This document shows positions 23,701 to 25,508 of a DNA stretch of 25,508 nucleotides, piece by piece; positions within the stretch are counted from its first letter, which is position 1, and each line of letters starts with the position of its first letter. Made by a program: the position numbers and the translations under genes. The notes under the pieces were generated by a model. It did no database searches and was not told the DNA's origin. It worked only from the letters and a program-made list of their open reading frames with translations. The stretch comes from JAIRTY01 sp050257395. Its GTDB lineage: Bacteria; Actinomycetota; Actinomycetes; Streptosporangiales; Streptosporangiaceae. The DNA is taken from the NCBI GenBank assembly GCA_050257395.1, contig JBLMWU010000309.1, positions 1-25,508 on the forward strand. The letters are read 5' to 3'.

Positions 23701-24379
23701 CGACCCGGCCACCGGGACCACCCAGGACGCCGGGGGACCGGCTGACCGGGCCAGTGTGCCCGCCGCCGGGGAAGCTGCCCCCGCAGCACCGGCTGACCAG
23801 GGCGGTGCGCCGGCCGGCAGCGAAGCCGTGCCGGCAGGCCCGGACCAGGCCAGCGCGCCTGCTGCGGGCGAAGCCGGACAGGCCAGCGTGGCCGCGGAAC
23901 CCGCCACCGGGGAAGCCGGCGGCGCGGACCGGGGCAGTGCGGCTCAGCAGGGTGCTGCCGGGAGCGAGCCGGCCGGGACCGCGCCCGGCATGGGCTGGGA
24001 GCGGCTGGGATCACCGGACGCGGGCCCGGCCAGCGCGGGCTGGCAGGGGACCGTGTTCGGCGGCGCGGGTGACGGCCTGGGAGTGGCCGCCGCCACCACC
24101 GGCGTCGGCGGGACGGCTGGGTTCGGCGTGCCCACCGGCGACAGCGGGGCGGCCGGCGCCGACGCTTTCACCGCACCGGTGGGCTGGGCGGACGTCAACG
24201 GCGAGACGGCAGCGGCCGGCGACGCCGCCGCGGACCGGCCGGACCAGCCGGGCAACGGCGGGCCGGAGCAGGCCTGGCAGATCCCCGGCCAGCAGACACT
24301 CGACGAGGCGGTCACCGACCGGGGCCAGGACGCCGGTCCCGGTGACGGCGAGGGCTTCCAGCCGCCAGCAGCGGGCTGA
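20744..24379 (+). CDS. rne: Ribonuclease E/G with long disordered flanks
   Basis: This endoribonuclease matures rRNA/tRNA and starts mRNA decay. The catalytic core lies in the middle of the 1211-residue protein. An S1 RNA-binding domain is at about 420-510 (SLVGNVYLGKVQNVLPSMEAAFVDIG). The DNase I-like metal site has Asp715 in VIDVNTG and Asp759 in VIDFIDM, matching the two catalytic aspartates of E. coli RNase E. A Zn-link CxxC (C817-C820 in QPCDCCNGRG) follows. Residues 1-415 are Ala/Gly/Glu with Arg clusters (RRRRRRGRGRGR-like runs and GAAQAG/GAGEAG repeats), and about 830-1211 are Ala/Gly/Pro-rich, as in actinobacterial RNase E scaffolds. The ATG at 20744 overlaps the end of the DUF2344 gene and has GGGAGA upstream. 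rplU-rpmA follow, a widely conserved linkage. Confidence 0.95.
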   Translation: MLEHELNSESSSETPEDSRPAEVAGEPAPPRATRRRSGGARGAASAGADTGRAGDGAAGSGGEAAGETAGGASSGRRTRRTRATRATADGAGDSGEAATGGGAAETGTADTGAAQAGAAQAGAGEAGAGEAGSGGRPATRRRRGASREAGPPADTAGAPAAAGAAAQAGGSPATPPSGPFAGPFGAQPPPAQSQAAGTPAQGQEGPPGVPLPTFQPPQVLFQPPAAASGGDGEGEDAGRRRGGRARGEGEAERRGQAEAGEPAAQPGQAAAEDEDGAEREDGRKRRRRGRGRGREGADGEQAAEAAEAAPEAGEAEAAEEGDEDKGEAGSRRRRRRRRRGTGGDAEQGTTDDPPNTVVHIRVPRKTAAEDGGGADEVQSVRGSTRLEAKRQRRREGRESGRRRPPVITESEFLARREAVDRVMVVRQQGERTQIGVLEDGVLVEHYVDKSSHQSLVGNVYLGKVQNVLPSMEAAFVDIGKGRNAVLYAGEVNFDASGLEGESKRIESALKSGQSVLVQVTKDPVGHKGARLTSQVSLPGRYLVYVPGGSMMGISRKLPDKERTRLKQILKQVMPEGAGVIVRTAAEGAAEDELAHDVARLSAQWESIEQKAKTASAPELLYSEPDLTIRVVRDIFNEDFSSLVVAGEDSWDLVDEYVRYVAPNLSGRLSHWQDDGDVFGRYRIDEQLAKALDRKVWLPSGGSLVIDKTEAMTVIDVNTGKFTGQGGNLEQTVTRNNLEAAEEIVRQLRLRDVGGIIVIDFIDMVLESNRDLVLRRLLECLARDRTKHQVAEVTSLGLVQMTRKRVGSGLLEAFSQPCDCCNGRGVLVSMDLDDGAAAGHRGGRGGRDDRQSGGRRGKNGKGGDREGGGRNGAAPDGGRAAPAAAGGAEAEAASTDAAPAGPADSGGQAPEPGAEPAAEPAATAGPAAGKAGQAGGGDAQAAGTGRAAGEGQDHRSRGRRRAATREQGAPAPAYQALSGANGAAGAGDPATGTTQDAGGPADRASVPAAGEAAPAAPADQGGAPAGSEAVPAGPDQASAPAAGEAGQASVAAEPATGEAGGADRGSAAQQGAAGSEPAGTAPGMGWERLGSPDAGPASAGWQGTVFGGAGDGLGVAAATTGVGGTAGFGVPTGDSGAAGADAFTAPVGWADVNGETAAAGDAAADRPDQPGNGGPEQAWQIPGQQTLDEAVTDRGQDAGPGDGEGFQPPAAG

Positions 24380-24396
24380 GGTGGTCCCGCCAGTCT

Positions 24397-24402
24397 GATA
24401 AT
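24397..24402 (+). promoter_or_regulatory. Putative rplU promoter -10 (GATAAT)
   Basis: TGATAAT, an unusually AT-rich word here, lies 18 bases after the rne stop and resembles an extended -10. No strong -35 is seen; it would fall at the end of rne. If used, it gives a leader of about 250 nt before rplU. Confidence 0.5.
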
Positions 24403-24660
24403 CTGCAGGTTGGATTCGGGCGGTTGGCCCCAGGCAGCCGTGCGCGAGCAGGTGAGCCTGGCGGTGCCCTGGAAGGCGTGGAGCCCCACAGGCAGTGCCG
24501 CAACAGGCGGCGCCCCCGAGGCGATGCCCCAGGCAGAGCCACCCAACGGCAGACGTCCTGACAAGGGCAGTGCCCCACGGCACCGCCCGGCAAGGGCCGG
24601 CCCCCACCAGGCAGCAGGCTGGTGAGGCGGGTCCTCACGAGGCAGAGAGAGAGTTCTCGG
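24403..24660 (+). other. Candidate structured 5' leader of rplU-rpmA
   Basis: About 260 nt separate the putative promoter from the rplU GTG. The word CAGGCAG occurs four times (24431, 24489, 24530, 24608), each time after a C-rich stretch, and several short complementary GC stems are possible (for example around GGGCAGTGCCC). No convincing open frame explains it. Ribosomal-protein operons often carry autoregulatory leaders, but I do not recognise a known family here. Confidence 0.4.
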
Positions 24661-25101
24661 GTGTACGCGATCGTGCGCTGCGGTGGCAGGCAGGAAAAGG
24701 CGGCTGTGGACGACGTCCTCACCGTGGACACGCTTGCTGGTGAGGTCGGCTCGACCGTGACCCTGCCCGCCCTGCTCGTCGTGGACGACGGCAAGGTCAT
24801 CAGCGACCCGGCGGAGCTGGGCGGGTACGAGGTCACCGCGGAGATCATGGGGCCGGTCGCCGGCCCGAAGATCAACATGATCCACTACCGCAACAAGACC
24901 GGCTACCGCCGCCGGCTGGGTCACCGCCAGCGGTACACCCAGGTGAAGATCACCGCCATCGGCGGCGGCAAGCCCGCCGCCAAGGCCAAGGCCCCGGCGA
25001 AGGCCAGCGCCAAGGCAGCGGCGGACAAGCCGGCCGCCGCCAGGACCAGGAGCGCTTCCAGCAAGGCGGGCTCCGCCAGCACCGCGACGAAGAAGGACTG
25101 A
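24661..25101 (+). CDS. rplU: Ribosomal protein L21 (bL21) with Lys/Ala-rich extension
   Basis: This is a structural protein of the 50S subunit that contacts 23S rRNA. The conserved part runs from VYAIVRCGGRQEKAAVDD to the L21 signature MIHYRNKTGYRRRLGHRQRYTQVKI, ending near residue 100. After it comes a tail of about 45 residues rich in Lys, Ala and Ser (AAKAKAPAKASAKAAADKPA), making 146 residues against a usual ~103-106. The tail resembles histone H1-like or other actinobacterial basic tails and may bind RNA. The GTG at 24661 is chosen because homology begins there; the open frame reaches back to 24622 without family similarity. rpmA starts three bases after its stop. Confidence 0.95.
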   Translation: MYAIVRCGGRQEKAAVDDVLTVDTLAGEVGSTVTLPALLVVDDGKVISDPAELGGYEVTAEIMGPVAGPKINMIHYRNKTGYRRRLGHRQRYTQVKITAIGGGKPAAKAKAPAKASAKAAADKPAAARTRSASSKAGSASTATKKD

Positions 25102-25104
25102 CAC

Positions 25105-25389
25105 GTGGCACACAAGAAAGGCGCGTCGTCCAGCCGCAACGGGCGTGACTCCAACGCCCAGCGCCTCGGCGTGAAGCGGTTCGGCGGCCAGCTGGTCAAC
25201 GCGGGCGAGATCATCGTCCGGCAGCGCGGGACCCACTTCCACCCCGGGCCGGGGGTCGGCCGGGGTGGCGACGACACCCTGTTCGCCCTGATCCCCGGGC
25301 GGGTCACCTTCGGCAACGTGCGCGGCCGCCGGGCCGTCAGCATCACCGCCGACGGTGCACCGGCCGGCTCGGAGCCGGGGGCGGCATAA
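25105..25389 (+). CDS. rpmA: Ribosomal protein L27 (bL27)
   Basis: L27 sits in the 50S subunit with its N-terminal arm near the peptidyl-transferase centre. The 94-residue product begins AHKKGASSSRNGRDSNAQRLGVKRFGGQ, the invariant L27 start, followed by RQRGTHFHPGPGVGRGGDDTLFAL. It lacks the cleavable N-terminal extension of Firmicutes L27. The GTG start is three bases after the rplU stop, inside the reach of terminating ribosomes. The gene is followed by a strong terminator, so rplU-rpmA can be a two-gene unit; obg is the expected next gene beyond the window but is not seen. Confidence 0.97.
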   Translation: MAHKKGASSSRNGRDSNAQRLGVKRFGGQLVNAGEIIVRQRGTHFHPGPGVGRGGDDTLFALIPGRVTFGNVRGRRAVSITADGAPAGSEPGAA

Positions 25390-25413
25390 GGGCCGCCAGG
25401 AAGCAGCAAGCCA

Positions 25414-25452
25414 TGCGTCAGGGGCGGACCGGCACGGTCCGCCCCTGACGCA
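25414..25452 (+). terminator. Hairpin terminator after rpmA
   Basis: TGCGTCAGGGGCGGACC (25414-25430) and GGTCCGCCCCTGACGCA (25436-25452) form a perfect 17-bp stem with the five-base loop GGCAC, 25 bases after the rpmA stop. There is no U-tract, which is normal for actinobacterial terminators of this type. The remaining bases to 25508 show no gene or clear signal. Confidence 0.88.
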
Positions 25453-25508
25453 CGTCCGGCCCCAGACACCAACCCCAGGTGATCACGGCTGTGGCGGGGC
25501 GGCGGGAG

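Overview
The window is about 25.5 kb of very GC-rich DNA from an actinomycete-type Actinomycetota. Evidence for this is near-saturated G/C at third codon positions, GTG and TTG starts, chains of ATGA/TGATG stop-start overlaps, and the gene order folC - DUF4233 - ndk - mreB - mreC - mreD - PBP2 - rodA - B12/radical-SAM - DUF2344 - RNase E - L21 - L27. That order is the conserved core of Streptomyces, Streptosporangiales and relatives. The genus cannot be fixed from sequence alone. I saw no tRNA, rRNA, CRISPR array, transposase, phage gene or recognisable defence system.

Layout. (1) 1-3297: the end of cydD and all of cydC, the ABC transporter needed to assemble cytochrome bd. (2) 3375-7794: valS, folC and a small DUF4233 membrane protein, tightly coupled. 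(3) 7829-9244, minus strand: an orphan membrane sensor histidine kinase, followed by about 590 bp of repeat-bearing non-coding DNA. (4) 9838-10248: ndk, with a TTG start. (5) 10430-17478: the cell-wall morphogenesis operon mreB-mreC-mreD-mrdA(PBP2)-rodA, preceded by a sequence matching the envelope-stress (SigE-type ECF) promoter consensus. (6) 17849-24379: a B12-binding radical SAM protein, its DUF2344 partner and a very long RNase E/G, overlapping end to start. (7) 24661-25389: rplU and rpmA behind a ~260-nt leader and before a strong 17-bp hairpin terminator.

How the genes work together. CydDC supports respiration at low oxygen. ValS, L21, L27 and RNase E serve translation and RNA processing. 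FolC and Ndk supply folates and nucleotides. The Mre/PBP2/RodA group builds and positions lateral or spore wall. The radical SAM/DUF2344 pair is conserved but, as far as I know, uncharacterised, and its position beside rne-rplU-rpmA suggests an RNA- or ribosome-related role.

The most unusual content is not a new gene cluster. It is (a) palindromic or repeated DNA elements placed inside or between core genes: an 84-bp perfect-armed palindrome within the N-terminal codons of cydC, a 164-bp quasi-palindrome between mreC and mreD whose right arm carries the mreD ribosome-binding site, a ~74-bp repeat family at two loci, and an AT-rich inverted repeat before the radical SAM gene; (b) an MreD with a ~330-residue Arg/Gly-rich tail holding four tandem FRGG repeats; (c) a histidine kinase with a non-canonical N-box; and (d) a DUF2344 gene whose codon use differs sharply from its neighbours.
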